Below are positions 9,305-22,700 of a stretch of DNA of 64,000 nucleotides, piece by piece (positions within the stretch are counted from its first letter, which is position 1; each line of letters opens with the position of its first letter). The stretch is from Sipunculus nudus. Lineage: Eukaryota > Annelida > Sipuncula > Golfingiida > Sipunculidae. The DNA lies in assembly GCA_026874595.1 (NCBI GenBank), contig CM049316.1:8732839-8796838 (forward strand), read 5' to 3'. The notes beneath the pieces are model-generated. The model was not told the DNA's origin. It saw nothing but the letters and a program-made list of their open reading frames with translations, and made no database searches. The position numbers and the translations under genes were made by a program.

Positions 9305-12300
9305 GGAAACATATACTATCAGTTAACGATGGAAATTATTACGTTTATTGTGATATAACTCAGAAATGACATATTTCAGTCAGGTTTATAATGTGAGAAG
9401 CCATCACCGCTTCGACATGTTAATTGTCAGGGAAGAAGATCCCGCTGACAGATGCAGCTATCAAGCGTGACCTGAATATGTCATAAACAGCATTACCTAT
9501 ACGAGAGACACGTTTATCAATGCGCAGGAAATATGCCGGACGGGCCATTATAATAAATGGATGAAGAGTGTATTAACAGAGTTGATCAAGAACGTGGTCA
9601 GAAGCGACAGCTTCCATGGGATCCAGGGGAAACAACACAAAAAATTACGAAATGTGTGTCACGGTCAGCTACTCCATTCACTGGGTAGCTTTATAGGCCT
9701 AATAATTGGCCTCTGGGCCTCGACAGGGACAAAAGTATGAGCTATATGTCACAATGGATAGAAGTCTTTGGATAGAAAAAAAGCTGATTGTGTTCCAGAT
9801 CGTGTCCAAAGTTTAATGAACTGTTCCTTTACAATTATCCTAATTATCTAGAATTATAATGATAAACGTTCCTCGTCTTCCTCACCAAATCAACCGGGAT
9901 TCCCTGTTGAATAGCGAAACAATACAGGAGTCATTATTAAAGGATGTAGTAAAGAATCTAAATTACCTATTACGTTCTTCCATGGGATTTAGTTACCATG
10001 GCTACGCGATTTATTGTAAAACAATGTGCTGTTCGGTGGAGAGAGCCGTTTCACTTATTCTCGTGAGAACGAGACAAAACTTCAGGAGAAGGAATATGAA
10101 AGGACAATATTTAATCCGATCAAATAATCCGATCTGTATGTTAGCATTCATGTGTACTCCCTTCCAATTCCCTTGTCCAATTCGTTTAGTTTTCATGAAA
10201 TTCCTTTCTCCTTTCTTCTGCAGAAAACATATTAAGCTTTCATCACGGCTATTTAAATGTATTAAATACTACATATAATATATGATACATAATACATGTT
10301 TCAGACAAAAGAGTGAGATAATGCGGGTTTTAACATGTTTCACCATTGCGTCAGGAGCCTACCAAGGTACAGAACACTATGTCTGCTGCCTACGAAGCGT
10401 GGGAAATCATTGTGAACACTGTCACTTACTTGCTATCAACGGCAGCTTGCACAAAACTGAAAATAGGAACAACGACATCACCGTTGTGATTAATGATTAA
10501 TCTCGGGCAACAGAGAACCAGGCATGCAACTCTAGTGTGTCCCTACATGGGGGAAATGGAAGATCATGTTATAGAGCTTTATGGTGCTGACATTATTAAT
10601 ACGCGTTCTAATTCAGCCATAATTCAGCTATTAATACACTAGCCATGTTTACGAACAAATGAGGTAATTATAATAAATTGAGCTGACATTCACGACCTAA
10701 ATTATATTATTCCATTTATTTATCACTAGATGACTGAGGAAAACGTAGAAAGCTATGCAAAAATGTTTATGTAAACAATAAATCCTCCGGGTTACTAATA
10801 ATACCAATTTCGAAGGCAGAATCATGATGGGAAGTAGACAAAGTCGTTAGTGTTAGTACGGTCTTAAATATAGCCGGCGTTGAAAAGAGGGGCCTGAATC
10901 GGACTTACTCTATTCATAAACGTCAATAACTTGGAACAAACGAAGACTTGATAATCGATACTTTGCAATTAAAAGAGAATTGCATATTTAAAAGGAAACT
11001 TCGTTCAGGTAGCGACGAATGCACCTGCTTATTGTGAAATAAGCATCTAAAATTAGGAATATTAACCTCAGCGGTAAGTCCATTCTGATGATTGTATCAT
11101 TCGATGGTAATGCGTTTTTTCTTCAAGTTTGTATGTACAATATACCTCATTAAAAGCCTCACAGGACTTAAACCTGCTTGACCAATGGGGTTTTCTATGC
11201 AGCAAACAGAAAAACACCACGTTTAATTGTCGACGCACGTAAATACTTGTTGTTGGCAAACAAGCATCAAGTAAATGAGGCATCAAGTGATCATAAAACA
11301 GCTTTAATCTCTGGTCAAGCTTTGCTGGATTATTTGCCGGAACGTCTGGTTTTCGTGCGACTTACTGGTGAAGTGCTTTATGCTTGTTGGATCAAACCAG
11401 AGATCTACAAAAGGACCATGTACACCCGCTGTACCGGACCACCAAAAAGTACCCATTAGTACCCACCACCTGTGAGATGATATCCTCTGAAGCGAGTCTA
11501 CAACGGCCAGAGTTGATTTATACTTGCGATGCTTCCATCCGGGATTTATGTAACCTCCAGGACGTATCACAGGAGCATTAGTCTCTATCGCGTGTTTTTT
11601 TTTTTTATATTTTTTTCATAATATACGTGTGTGATAATATACATAATTGAAAATACAATGACTGGAGAGTCAGTGCCAATTTATATGTAATGCCCATACC
11701 TTCTATAATGGGTCAGTTTCAGTGTGTACTTTCTTGAAATATACTTTTAGTTTATACATATATTTACATGCTTGTGCCTGGGTTTTCTTGCATATGGAAC
11801 AAATAAAGGTATAATGGAAGCTAAGGCAAGGTTATAATATACATAGAATATTTCTATGGTTATGATATATATGCCGATTATTAAATTCTTCGAATTATCA
11901 CGTTAGTATTGCTAACTGGATTTCCGTGCTGAAATTCCACCCAGGCATCCGGATGACACTGAGACACATAACTCCTATAACAAAGTCAAATTTATTTATG
12001 AGAACGTAACAGCAGTGTGCCAACATTTTAGTCTTTAGCCTTTTATGGCAACAAGAAAGATCTAGAGATTCAAGTATTGAAATATTATGACTAGAAACCG
12101 ACATCTTTAGACGTAATTTTCGCATCTAAAAATACCAAAATCCTGACCCTCTACTGCCACAACAATGCCACCTAACTGACAAGTAAGAGCCGAGGGTTCT
12201 TTGAGAATGACCTTGGGGATCCTCACCACATATATTTCCATCATGCATTACTATTTCCATATTGCATTACAATTTTCCGTATCAAGAGTTCTCCGATACA

Positions 12301-15100
12301 GACAGGACTTATTTTGTTGTTCTGTCTCAGTGTCTGCGCAAAATTGCTGGCACAGCAGATATAATCTGTTCTAAATATACTTAAATCAAATTATGTTCAC
12401 AAGCATATATCTCCTGTTAAATTACGATGGTGAATATAGCAATTGTTCACCATGCAATCTCCAGACGTGCAAATTTATAGGCCCACCCAACCTAAGGCTC
12501 CAGCCAATAAAACGGGGTAGAAAGGTAAGACAATAAAGATTGCCCCGAGGTAAATATGGGCATAAAATAAAGATAAAATGAAAACGCGAGAAATTTAAAT
12601 GGCAAGAATGGTAGTTTATGTAACTAGTCCAGATGGATTTATTTCTTCTTATCGAGAGAGGTTGGTCCACTTAATCCATTGCTTGAATTAATATTTGCGG
12701 AAAGTTATAAACGGTCAATGACTCAAGTATATGGGGTTATGTTATACTTCCGAAAGAAATAGTCCACACGTCTTTTATAAGTTAAGTTGGATTGTTTACA
12801 GCGTCATTATCCAAGTTACTACGAAATATACGGAAGATTGAGATTTAAGATTAAGGGAAGACTGAAATATCATTTAGTGGCTGACGAGTGAACGGGAGAA
12901 AATTAAGACATTATGAGGTATTACAAACCACGATATCATGGTTTAATGAACAACCGTGCTTAATCTTCCATTTTTATTAGGCCCGCCCAGCAGACACAGA
13001 CGTTATCGTATGTCTTATATTTACATGCGCGTAAGCGGGTAGACTATCAACTAAGTCGGATGAAGCAAAATAACACAATTAAAGTTAGATGACTAAATTC
13101 GTCTGGAACCAAACATAAACATTTAATATACAAAAAAGAGAAGCACATCGAGTATATGTCCATTTCTTGGGTATGTTGCAATCCCTTCGTGAATAAAACA
13201 GTTTCTTTGTTAGAGTTTTTAGCTTTAATCAACCTGCAGCTGCACACTGCCGTACGATCAATGGCCGAACTGATATATAGCCGTGGCATGTGGTGTTGAT
13301 ATGACAGGCTCATTAATCTTTGCATTTTCTACATTCAGGGCGTATGCTAATTGTTTTAATCAGTGCTGCCCTTTGACCATGCGTTTTATTCAGACATTAT
13401 ACTTTAGGCCCATGGGTCCATAGCTGAATTTGACATAATACTTAACGGCATAGCACATACAGGTCACACTGACCTAATTTGAAATTTTATTAAGAAATCT
13501 TACCACTACATGTCTCCTGGACACATTTGAACATTCCACACCTAATCGTTAGGATTAATTATGTGTTACAGCACCCAACAGATGGGATCAAATAAGTGTT
13601 TCACAGCAGCCACAACTTTGTCATGACATGTATTATGCCACTGACTGTAGACTCTCAGGTCTAGGTCAAATTCAAATATAAATGTGTAAAATTGTGAGCA
13701 AGGTCTGATATTGCCCCTCTCCCCGAATTTCCCCTAAATTCGAGGGACTTAAATAAGTATGCTAAAATGATTTACCTTAATGCGCAAAAAGATATAAACT
13801 CATCACCGTCCAAGCTTAAACATGGTTGTCTGGTAACTGTATTTGATTTCTGACGAGCCTGATATTTGATACGACCAGCGGACGGACCACGACCTATCGC
13901 GGTAGCTACGCAGGCTTTCAGTTTGCTGCGCTGAAACCATCAGCCAAAACTGTGTACCTCTCTCACCTGATGTTCGAACGTGACAACAGCTGGGCATGAA
14001 TAGACAAAGAAGGTATTTTATAGACTGACTGTTAACTGTGGCTGAGGTTAAGTAGAGAAGGGCAGCACTACTCTTACTGGGATTCGTTCGACCAGCCTTT
14101 CTCTCCGACTTGTCTTGTGTAGTTTTGACATAACCAGTGAACCGTCATTCATTAGGAGTACGAGAAGGGATCCAATGAATAATCAATGTGCGTACGTGGC
14201 TTCTGTCGCCTGATTAAGCATTAGTCCGGATGGTGAACTAACAAGAAAAGATCAATTTTGTATTAAATTCAGACATAGGCTGTAATGAGAGGGTTGGTAA
14301 GGTCAACACCAGCCAGCAATTAGTGATTCATTGTCACGGCTAAACTTTGTCATGTAATAGAGTTATCTCGTGTTGTCAGCGAATATGGATCCTTGTTTCA
14401 ACAGAGCCTGCTCACAGATGCTTTGCCCTTTCATCAGCTGACCGAACAAGACTCTTCTGTTTGATATCCTATTCCTGTGATCACATCACATATAAATTTT
14501 GTTTGATGTCTACTTTCTGTCGTCATGTGATTTCTTTTTGGATCTGGTCATTCACTATGACATTTGAATTACAGTTGTGAAAGTGATTAGGCCTCTCTCT
14601 TTGTCTCGCAATTTTTTTCTCGAAATGTCAATGCAAATAATCTGCACCATTTTCTTTTTACGTTTGTGACACTCTCGTCATATAAGTCGCATAATATATC
14701 CCTACTATGCATCACATACACTTAAGCTGTAATGGAAAGGTACCGGGCTGATGAAGGTAATCTCAATAAACAAAATTATAATATTTTGCAGCTTGTTAAG
14801 AGAAAAGATGGATATGCGATGACGCCATGGTAAAGATATTCTGCTATTTAGACGCTTCTTTGAACCTGATAAAAAAACTTTGCTAAGAGAATCAAGGGTT
14901 CAACCAATTACCCGTCATTTCAAATGTTGTCTCTGAATCGAAGAGAAAAACAAGGAAGAATCTTAGATCAATGTGGGCAAAAGTCAGCTTTTTAACATTT
15001 CTCCATTTACGTCGTCTTGCGTCAGTAAGACTATTTAAATCAAACTAGATATCCCGACGACCTCAAAGGAGCGATAATGGGAAATCTTCTTGGGAATGTA
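9302..15100. other. Long segment with no assignable gene
   Basis: No RT, transposase, tRNA or convincing exon chain. Two weak items: overlapping open frames on both strands at 11178-11581 in a locally GC-richer patch (plus-strand frame of 93 residues, unrecognised), and, on the minus strand, a TATAAAA at about 14013-14020 upstream of an ATG at 13997 with a possible donor (AAG|GTAAAT) near 13778. Neither is strong enough to call a gene. Confidence 0.4.
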
Positions 15101-15104
15101 CGGC

Positions 15105-15330
15105 TTTAGAAAAAAGGTCAAGTCCAAATACCAATGTTATGTGCAAAGCTATCTCTTATAATGACTAATATTGTGCCCAAGGATCAGCCATATTTCAGAT
15201 CTAGCGCAAACACGGACAAAGGGAAGAAAGAAATGTATTCGTTGGTTTTGCACTCTCTGGGACATAACAGTCCACCAACACAAAAATATTGATATAGAAA
15301 TCAACTCACTAACCCGTATTAGCCCTACCT
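15105..15330 (+). repeat. Dispersed repeat family B, single copy
   Basis: Shares ACTAATAYTGTGCCCAA, CATATTTSAGATCTAGCGCA and a following AAATGTA-TCG-TTGGTTT with 20215-20420. It is diverged (many substitutions and short indels). Class unknown; no coding potential. Confidence 0.6.
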
Positions 15331-15939
15331 TTGGTTGGGAGTCTTATTAATTGATGATCGACGGCGTCAGGATGAGTGTTATCAGGATGTTGCTCTGACG
15401 GTAAATAAGTGTAATGTGGTCTTGGTAAAAACCTCCTATAGACTACCATGTACAAACTGTGCTGGATATCTCTGGAATGCAGATATTTTCCTTTGGGCAC
15501 CAGTCTTCCGGTACAGCAATTGATTCCTCTAAATAGCCGGTTTGCGTTTCCCACTGTACCCAGTATGTTATACATGCTCTACTGGCCGAGTTCAAACGTG
15601 ACCGGGTTGTTCTTGAGGAGCTGAACAGACTTATGTCTCCCCAGAGGAGTGAGCCTCACATACAGACGACTCAGTTACAACCATCGTAAAATAAATAATA
15701 CCATGGAGAGTGATGGGGTATTATAAAAAAATTTGAGGGGAATTTTTTTTTATTTGTATATGATTTGATGAGTATGATACTCATGTAATAATGCAAGTAT
15801 ATTGACCAGTTATAAAAAGCGAATTATATGACATCCTCTGCAATGGTTATAATTAACAGTAAACAATATCTTTCTGTGTTTCGGAATTCCTTCGATTGGT
15901 GATAAATACAAATTAGAGTATAACTTAAGCTGTGACAAC

Positions 15940-16500
15940 TGACCTGGCCGCTAGACTGTTAGACTCAATCGATGCTGCCGCACGAAATGACTGGCACAAG
16001 GGGGACTTTGGATAGTCATTAGTAAATCATTAGAGAAGCTCAGGCCCATAAATTCTTCTTGTACTGCCCGCCTAATTGATCTCATTAATTTTAGTCAGGA
16101 ACGGTACTAATGACCGTGCGATCAATTAGACTGTTCTTGAACTAAACCATAGACTATTCAAGACAATGCTTTGTCATCAAAAATGTTAAAGCGTTTGTTT
16201 GTAAATAGAATGTAATGACAACCATATAGCCAACTCCTATATGGAGTGGCTTCTCTGTTAGATTTAGTGGATACTACCACATACAATGCTTAGCACAGGG
16301 GGCACTTTGGGTAGGCAGTAGTGAATCATTAGGGAGTTCTGAGGCCTGTCAATCCTCTGTTCTGCCTGTCCAATTTGTCTCATTAAATTTAATGAGATTT
16401 TATGAACTTATCCTTGAAGTAGACAAAGGACTTTATCATTACATATATCAAATTGTAAAAAGACGTGATGACAACCTCGTTGTGTCAGCAACAGTTGTGT
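15940..16500 (+). repeat. Diverged tandem duplication, period about 300 bp
   Basis: Two units align around 15994 and 16293. Shared landmarks in order are GGCACAAGGGGGACTTTGG (second copy AGCACAGGGGGCACTTTGGG), TAGT.AATCATTAG.GAG, TGAGGCC, TCTGCC, and CTCATTAATTTTA (second copy CTCATTAAATTTAA). Divergence is substantial, so the duplication is old. Confidence 0.65.
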
Positions 16501-17422
16501 CGCATACAGACTTTTCGGAAAACGTACATGGATACATGGATACATGGGTAACATCAAGCGACTAATTACCAAAAGAGTGTTTAATTCAAAAACATGAGCC
16601 TGTACATATTTCTGTATAATTTATATTTGCCAAGATGCGAAAATAAAATTTCTCCAGGGTTCCAGCTTAAACGTGGGTTGAAGCAGTTCAATACATAGTT
16701 TAACCAGCTGAGGTCCGCAAGAAAGATAACCTGTACGTTTGACCTTAGCCGTCACATAATGACTTATATAATGGCACTGCTTAAGAGATACATCTTTTTT
16801 TTTCATTTAACAAGATAATAAGTCCTTTTTTTATCGAGGCGTATGACCATTGAGAATATTAGTCGTGTAAGATGAAATTTCAACCTTTCTATTTCATGTA
16901 CAGCACCTGATGTTCTGATATATTTCTGTCAGTAAGATCAGCCTCCAATAAAGCCATCAGACTAAAGGAACAACATGCGAAAGAGGATAACATCATCAAG
17001 ACTACCCTCTCTTGTGACCAAAAAGGAAGTGTTCACCTTCATAATGGCAAATGCGCCCTAAACCCCTCTCATTTTACGTGGTCTGGATGTGTTCCTTTGT
17101 TCTTAAAAAACCTGTTTACATAAACATTTGTGATCTGTTATGTTCTTTGTGTTCCCAGGGAGAACATTCTTTGTGTAATAGGTAAACGTTAGACTCTCTT
17201 CGCTTCAGACTTTACGTCACGAACTTATAAAGGTATTGATAGCAAAACAGACAAACTCTGTATAGGTTACTCAGCGCTCCATTTGTCTCATGCGTGATAT
17301 AAGGACCAAGAACCAATATAAGAGCCAAATGGTTTGAATTCGCAGGCAATACACATTCTGAAATACCTTCATCTAGGTACCGCCGTCTCTTAATATCCCG
17401 CCACATCTACCTTTAGTTGCGT

Positions 17423-17458
<36 letters not shown>

Positions 17459-19120
17459 TGCAAATCTTTTTCCACTTGAGACATATGAATAAGTGTTCCA
17501 AATGAACATTTTCGAAGTAACATATATAAAGCACACTTAGTAGCTAAAACTAGCAGACACATGTTAATTTCATTTTAAACTCGATTTGCCCAATAAATTT
17601 ATCAAAGAACAACCATGACAGCCAATATTAATATTACCCATAAGATAAAGCTCCTAAATACTTGTTGGTTTATAAGGTAGGTCTGCACATATATTTCCTT
17701 ATTATGTTACGTGGAACTGCGATTTAATTGACGCATGTACGATGAGCTGACGCTCAGTTTGTTGTTTCGTGTGTCTGTTCTCGATAACTTTAAATGTCCT
17801 ACAAGGCTGGCCTTCAGATTCCGGTTTTCTGTGGGTTTTTCTTTTCGTATACAGTTATTCTGTCAACTATCAATATCTTGATTGTTTCGGGTGTTCTTAA
17901 AAAGACATACATGGGAATTGAGAACATACAAGGAACTTGTCAAATGAATTTTTTTTTTTAATTGCGATAAATATGGTAATATTAATCTCGATTACATGAG
18001 AATAAATTAAAATAAATAAACTAACACAAATATACTTCGATTCATGTAGGCTTTGCACAGAGTTTATTAGTTGATTTTCTTGCAGGAAGAGCGATTTTCT
18101 TCGACAGAATCTGATTATCAATGCAAATTTAAACATGGGCTGCAAAATTAATGGCTTCAAGGTTTTACTCTCAACTGTTTTATTCACATAGACGTATTCA
18201 TAGAAGGATTGCTATAAGCTAAAAGCAGTCATTAACTCTGCATCATGGGCAAGTTGATTGCTTCTATTGCTCTTTAAAAAACATTAAATTCTCTGAAGGC
18301 GTTTGAAGCATCACAAGACCCTGATCAGAGGCTTGAATAACACTTTGCAGGTTGTGTGGTGATGTTTCCCTGGAACCAACGCGCGTTCACTGTAAACTGT
18401 CAATCAACAGTGCTATTAATAGCATAAGAAAAATATTTCACCAGAGGGACAACAATGCATGATGCAAACAGAGGACCAATGTACATTCCTACACACAACC
18501 AAACACCCTTTTTTCGCTTATTTACTTGTGACTCATGATGTATTACCAAATATCATAAAACTGAACAAGCATCTTTTATGGCTCAGAGTTAAAGTGCAGT
18601 ATGTACGGAAAGGTCAGGGCCTTCATTAGTGGGACAAAATTAATATCGAATTTTCACCGTGGATAAGTTGAGTGAATTTAATCCATTGCAGCCACAAATC
18701 GATTATAGCGCTAAAATTTAATTAAGAAATTATCCCAATTTCAAAATAGGTCCGAAATTTATGGATTCCATCAGTAACAGTTTCCATATTTCCCCTCATG
18801 CGATATATTATCACCACAATCCGTTTAAGGCGCTTCAGTGTACCTCAGGTCAGGGCAAATTTAATTATAATTCGCTGGGCAGTGGGGTATTTTGTTTAAT
18901 CCTTGGCTGGGCACTTGGTTGATTGGTCAGTTGATAACTTTGCTCAAAATAAGTTATGAACAGGGTTGATGAAATTGTGTGGAGGATGAGGGTAACCGCC
19001 TCAAGTATAATTCAATAAAGTTTGGAGGTTATCCGGACAACCATAGGATGTTTTTGTTTTAAGGATTCTGTTAAATTCTCTGATAGGACAGGATCTAGAT
19101 AATTCAGTGGTTTATGGACG
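16500..19120. other. No gene recognised; (CT)n at 17426-17455
   Basis: Unique AT-rich sequence apart from a 30-bp CT/AG dinucleotide run. No coding or RNA feature is supported. Confidence 0.4.
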
Positions 19121-19129
19121 CTTTTGTTC

Positions 19130-19260
19130 TACTCACGATAGGTAACAGTTCCTGTGTATCTCACCTTTTAAGACAATTTTTAAATTTATATTTTCTTATC
19201 GAAACGGCAAAATTTACTCACGATAGATAACAGTTCCTGTATATCTCACCTTAAGACATG
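19130..19260 (+). repeat. 85-bp tandem duplication
   Basis: TACTCACGATAG.TAACAGTT followed by CCTGTRTATCTCACCTT and AAGACA occurs at 19130 and again at 19215, with only a few differences over about 45 bp. Confidence 0.8.
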
Positions 19261-19489
19261 ACAAAATTATCCATATATGTTATAGATCGATTTGGGGAAA
19301 ACCGACGATAACCAAATACTCCAAATGCAATATGACAAAAGAATAAATATCTTTTATAGGTAGAGGGAAATATCAATGTTCCTGGATGCCCATTGTTTCA
19401 AAGGCTTTTCTGTGGTAAAAACAGTAAATTTGTCATGTTTGAATGTGCTTTTATTAGAACGCATGATATGCGATAAAAGAGATACACTG

Positions 19490-20165
19490 AATAGAGATAC
19501 TAATGCCACTTGGCGCCAAAGAAAACTTGGTGACATCTTGGTAAATTAGCTCCAACAAGTTACGAAGGGATCCATTATGTTTCTCATGAAACCACCAGCT
19601 GGGTCAGATGATAAGAAAGCTTGTCATATAACATTGACACAGGCGGAGAAGAAGTTAAAGTTTTTATTTAGATGGCTTATTCAGAGGTTCTTCGAGAAAT
19701 CTAATTGTTAAGTTTCGTTCACTTGTTTCTTGGAATTACTATTGATATTCTGATAAAACTGATGTTCTGCGTGCAGAGCACTGGCAAAGAACATTTGAAT
19801 GACGAGGTCATCAATGACGCTCTTGTAGAGCACCTATCTGGATACGATGGATCCCCTGCCATCTCGCTACGACAACAAGGCATGAATAACAGCTCATTGA
19901 TTCCTGTAATTTATTGTGGGATAAATAATGTATTAACCGTTTGGTTAACACGGTGGAGGGCATTCTTAGTACATGCATCCTAACTGAGGTCCTTCACTTG
20001 GTCCAAACGTCCAAGTAAACGACCTCATAATTGATTTTCTAATTATAGTGGAATCGGTTTACTAAATGTACATCTTCATACTACCATTCCCTTGACAGCT
20101 ACTCTCTTATAGCCCTTGATTCAGCGAGTACTCTGAGCAATAATGGAATATATAGGCTACGAAGG
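19490..20165 (+). repeat. Dispersed repeat family A, longest copy
   Basis: Collinear with 23450-23925: TTGGCGCCA-AGA near the start, GTTTCTTGGAATT, a GATRNTCTGCGTGCAGAGC-like block and TTTGAATGA, then CTCTCATAGCC and GAGTACT. The other copy lacks about 280 bp found here (about 19805-20085). The part from 19978 also matches the first 115 bases of the window. No open frame, terminal repeat or target duplication was seen, so the class is unknown. Confidence 0.5.
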
Positions 20166-20204
20166 AAATGACAAATGTTTTCCTTAGGAAATGGCTTAAG
20201 GTAA

Positions 20205-20790
20205 AAAATAAATGAAAAATGCAAATCTGTCACCCATGACTAATACTGTGCCCAAAGTCTTTTGAATGCCATCCATATTTGAGATCTAGCGCAAACAAAT
20301 TCAGAGATATCGAAAAATGAAAAAAAATGTAATCGATTGGTTTGAACTCTGCTTGACCTATGAAAGTCCAAACACAAAATTTCTGACCCAGATATTGATA
20401 AAGAATACAGCCCTATAAGCCCCCCCCCCCCCCCAAAAAAAAAAAAAATCGGCTATAGGGTGTACAAACATGGAAATTATGTCACGTTCATAACTGAATA
20501 TCTGGTGCTAATCTGTTAAATGTAGTTATTACTGTGCCCAATAGTTTTTACTGTACTATAGTTTTTAAATCAGCCATATCGGAGATCTAGCACAAACCTG
20601 TGCTGAACTGGTCGATAATGGAAAATCGACTTTGAAGTGTACCACACTGGAAATTATGTCAAGGTCAAAATTGATTATCAGGTACACATCTATCATATAA
20701 ATCTGTTACTTGGCCAAATGGTGTGTTTTTGAAAATCACCCATAATAGAGGTCTTGCGCAAGCACGGGCAGGGAAATGAAAAAAAGGAAA
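20205..20790 (+). repeat. Dispersed repeat family B, three head-to-tail diverged units
   Basis: AGATCTAGCGCAAAC-type words recur at about 20282, 20588 (AGATCTAGCACAAAC) and 20749 (AGGTCTTGCGCAAGC). Each is preceded by ACTGTGCCCAA or CTTGGCCAAA and by CCATATT or CCATAAT. Units are roughly 160-300 bp. A C17-A14 homopolymer junction (20421-20450) interrupts the first unit. Confidence 0.55.
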
Positions 20791-20815
20791 AGAAGCAAAA
20801 AAAAAAAAACAATTA

Positions 20816-21105
20816 GGCCAAAAAAAAAATAAAAGGTATGGTTCTCAGGCACCGCCCGCGTCACTTTTAACCCCCCGCATCAAATATTTTTATTTTGATT
20901 TTTATCTTTCAAGAAGATAAAATGGTACAATTTATGTATTGCTTTTACCTGTTTAGCAAGAAAATCTGTTATTTTCATTCTTTTTCCTGATCATGTGACA
21001 ATTTAATCGAAACATACAAAAAAGGTGAAAAATAAAATACCGCCCGCCCGCACTGATTTCTGAAAAAAAAGTGCCTGAGAACCGTACCCTTTTTTTATTT
21101 TGGCC
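20816..21105. mobile_element. 290-bp Harbinger-like MITE with TTA duplication
   Basis: Terminal inverted repeats of about 40 bp: the left end starts GGCCAAAA and reaches GGTATGGTTCTCAGGCAC; the right end, reverse-complemented, starts GGCCAAAA and reaches GGGTACGGTTCTCAGGCAC. TTA flanks each side (20813-20815 and 21106-21108), the 3-bp target typical of PIF/Harbinger. Each end is followed inward by ACCGCCCGC. No transposase is present. Confidence 0.75.
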
Positions 21106-21148
21106 TTATAATTAGTTTTACACTCGGAGTCCTAATTTGACAATTATT

Positions 21149-21616
21149 AGCCCAGTTTACACTAGCATAATGTAGCGCGCGCTAGACCGGTCAAGAAAAA
21201 TGTAGAGCGGGCTACATTTTAACTTGCGTTCACATTGTGCCGGACCAAGTGACCATGTAGAGCGCGCTACCCTGACATTTTAGGCCGCTTGGATTTGGCC
21301 CGGCCTAGAATCTGCATTGCGTTTACACGCAGATAAATACTGCAATCTAGCGCGGTCTTGATTGGAATCCCCCTTGCGCGCATGGCTAAATCCTAGTCAC
21401 ATGACGGCCGAGTCTTGCTGTTTACACACGTTCGAAGCACAGATGTAGGCCGCGCCAGAAGCGACTGGCGCGCGCCAGAATGTGGAACCGACTCAAACCG
21501 GTGGTCAAAATGTAGCGCGTTCCAGACCGAAAATCCTCGAAATCTTGCGCGTTTTGGGGACTTGGCGAGCGCTAAACGATGTAGAGCGCTCCAGAAAAAC
21601 GAGTGTAAATGGGGCT
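21149..21616. mobile_element. 468-bp GC-rich MITE-like element with repeated internal motifs
   Basis: Ends AGCCCAGTTTACACTAGC and, reverse-complemented, AGCCCCATTTACACTCGT. ATT flanks both sides (21146-21148 and 21617-21619), a possible 3-bp duplication. The body is far richer in GC and CpG than its surroundings and carries TGTAG(A/C)GCG at 21171, 21201, 21256, 21511 and 21580, plus a variant at 21441. A plus-strand frame (21415-21669) in it is a by-product of composition. It lies only 43 bp from the Harbinger-like MITE. Superfamily uncertain. Confidence 0.6.
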
Positions 21617-22302
21617 ATTGTGAACCATTAATCCTCGATTTTGAAGATCAAAGTCTATCACACTCGTAAATTTTTTAATTTGACTGTTTAGTATACCATA
21701 TGGTGACAATATATCACATGGTGACATGATGTACTTCTCTGGATATATTGTCAGCCATGATCAGTGAGTACAGAAGAATATATTGAATAAGGCTTGAAAT
21801 ATCTGGTTCAATATGTTCTTTGTGGTATTTTTCAAGTCATTCTTTTTCACCTTGGACATCATCTCAGAGGCCTGTCCGGATCAATGGAATGTCGGCCTGT
21901 TTATGCATGCGTTTGACATTTTTATTTATATCTGTGTATGATCGCAGACTGGAAACAGGGCCATAAAACAAAAACAAAAAAAAATATCTCATATAATCGA
22001 TCGGTAAGATGTTCCAAACATTCATAGGCAAAAGCAATGGCAGAGGAATTAGGCCGATAATAACGAATCTACATTTTCCTTTGTGCAATATTCTATCGTA
22101 CGTTTAAGAATATTTAAGTAATTACACGTTGAATTCATCTTTTATACTTTCGCACAATACTGTCGTTGCATGCAAATTCATTCCTCAAAAATCTTAAGGT
22201 GCAACTAAATTTTCCATTGGTCAATTCTGTGGATATATTTCTAGCTGGTGAAGTATATCACGAAAAAGGATTCTCCCGTTAGGAAATTTGTGCACAAGTA
22301 TC

Positions 22303-22323
22303 CCCCCCCCCCCCCCCCCCCCC
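22303..22323. repeat. Poly(C) run
   Basis: More than 20 consecutive C. On the complementary strand it is a poly(G) tract able to form quadruplex. Confidence 0.9.
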
Positions 22324-22329
22324 AATGCT

Positions 22330-22700
22330 GGCGGCCGAGTGTGGAATTTACCAATTAAGATTGTTTCAGTGTTACGTTTGTTTGTGATGGCACCGACCGT
22401 GTTCAATTTACAAATTCAACTTATGCGTTTCAGTATCACACCTGGTCTTGTTGCGGTCAGGGTCTGAAATTTACAAATTTGAACGTAAGTTTCAGTGTCA
22501 CATCTGGCTATGTTGAGGGCCAGGATCTGAAATGTACAAATTAAACTTGTGGGTTCATTGTAATACCTGGCTATAGTGGTCGCGAGGGTATGAAATTAAC
22601 AAACTGAACTTGTTGGTTTCAGAGTCACATCTGGCTTTGGTGGCGGCGAGGGTATGAAATGTACAAATTAAAACTTGTCAGTTCGTTGTTACAGCTGGTG
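22330..22700 (+). repeat. 62-bp tandem array, six units
   Basis: The shared core GAAATKTACAAATT starts at 22344, 22404, 22466, 22529, 22592 and 22656 (spacing 60-64). It is followed by AACTTGTGGGTTTCAG, then GTCACATCTGGCTTTGTTG and GCGGCGAGGGT. The last unit decays after 22690. Confidence 0.85.

Noticed and set aside
10011-10278. 139-codon plus-strand frame starting at 9859
   Set aside because: Composition looks random, no motif, no splice support, and the opposite strand is open over the same bases.
21415-21669. 84-codon frame
   Set aside because: It lies mostly inside the GC-rich MITE and is explained by its composition.
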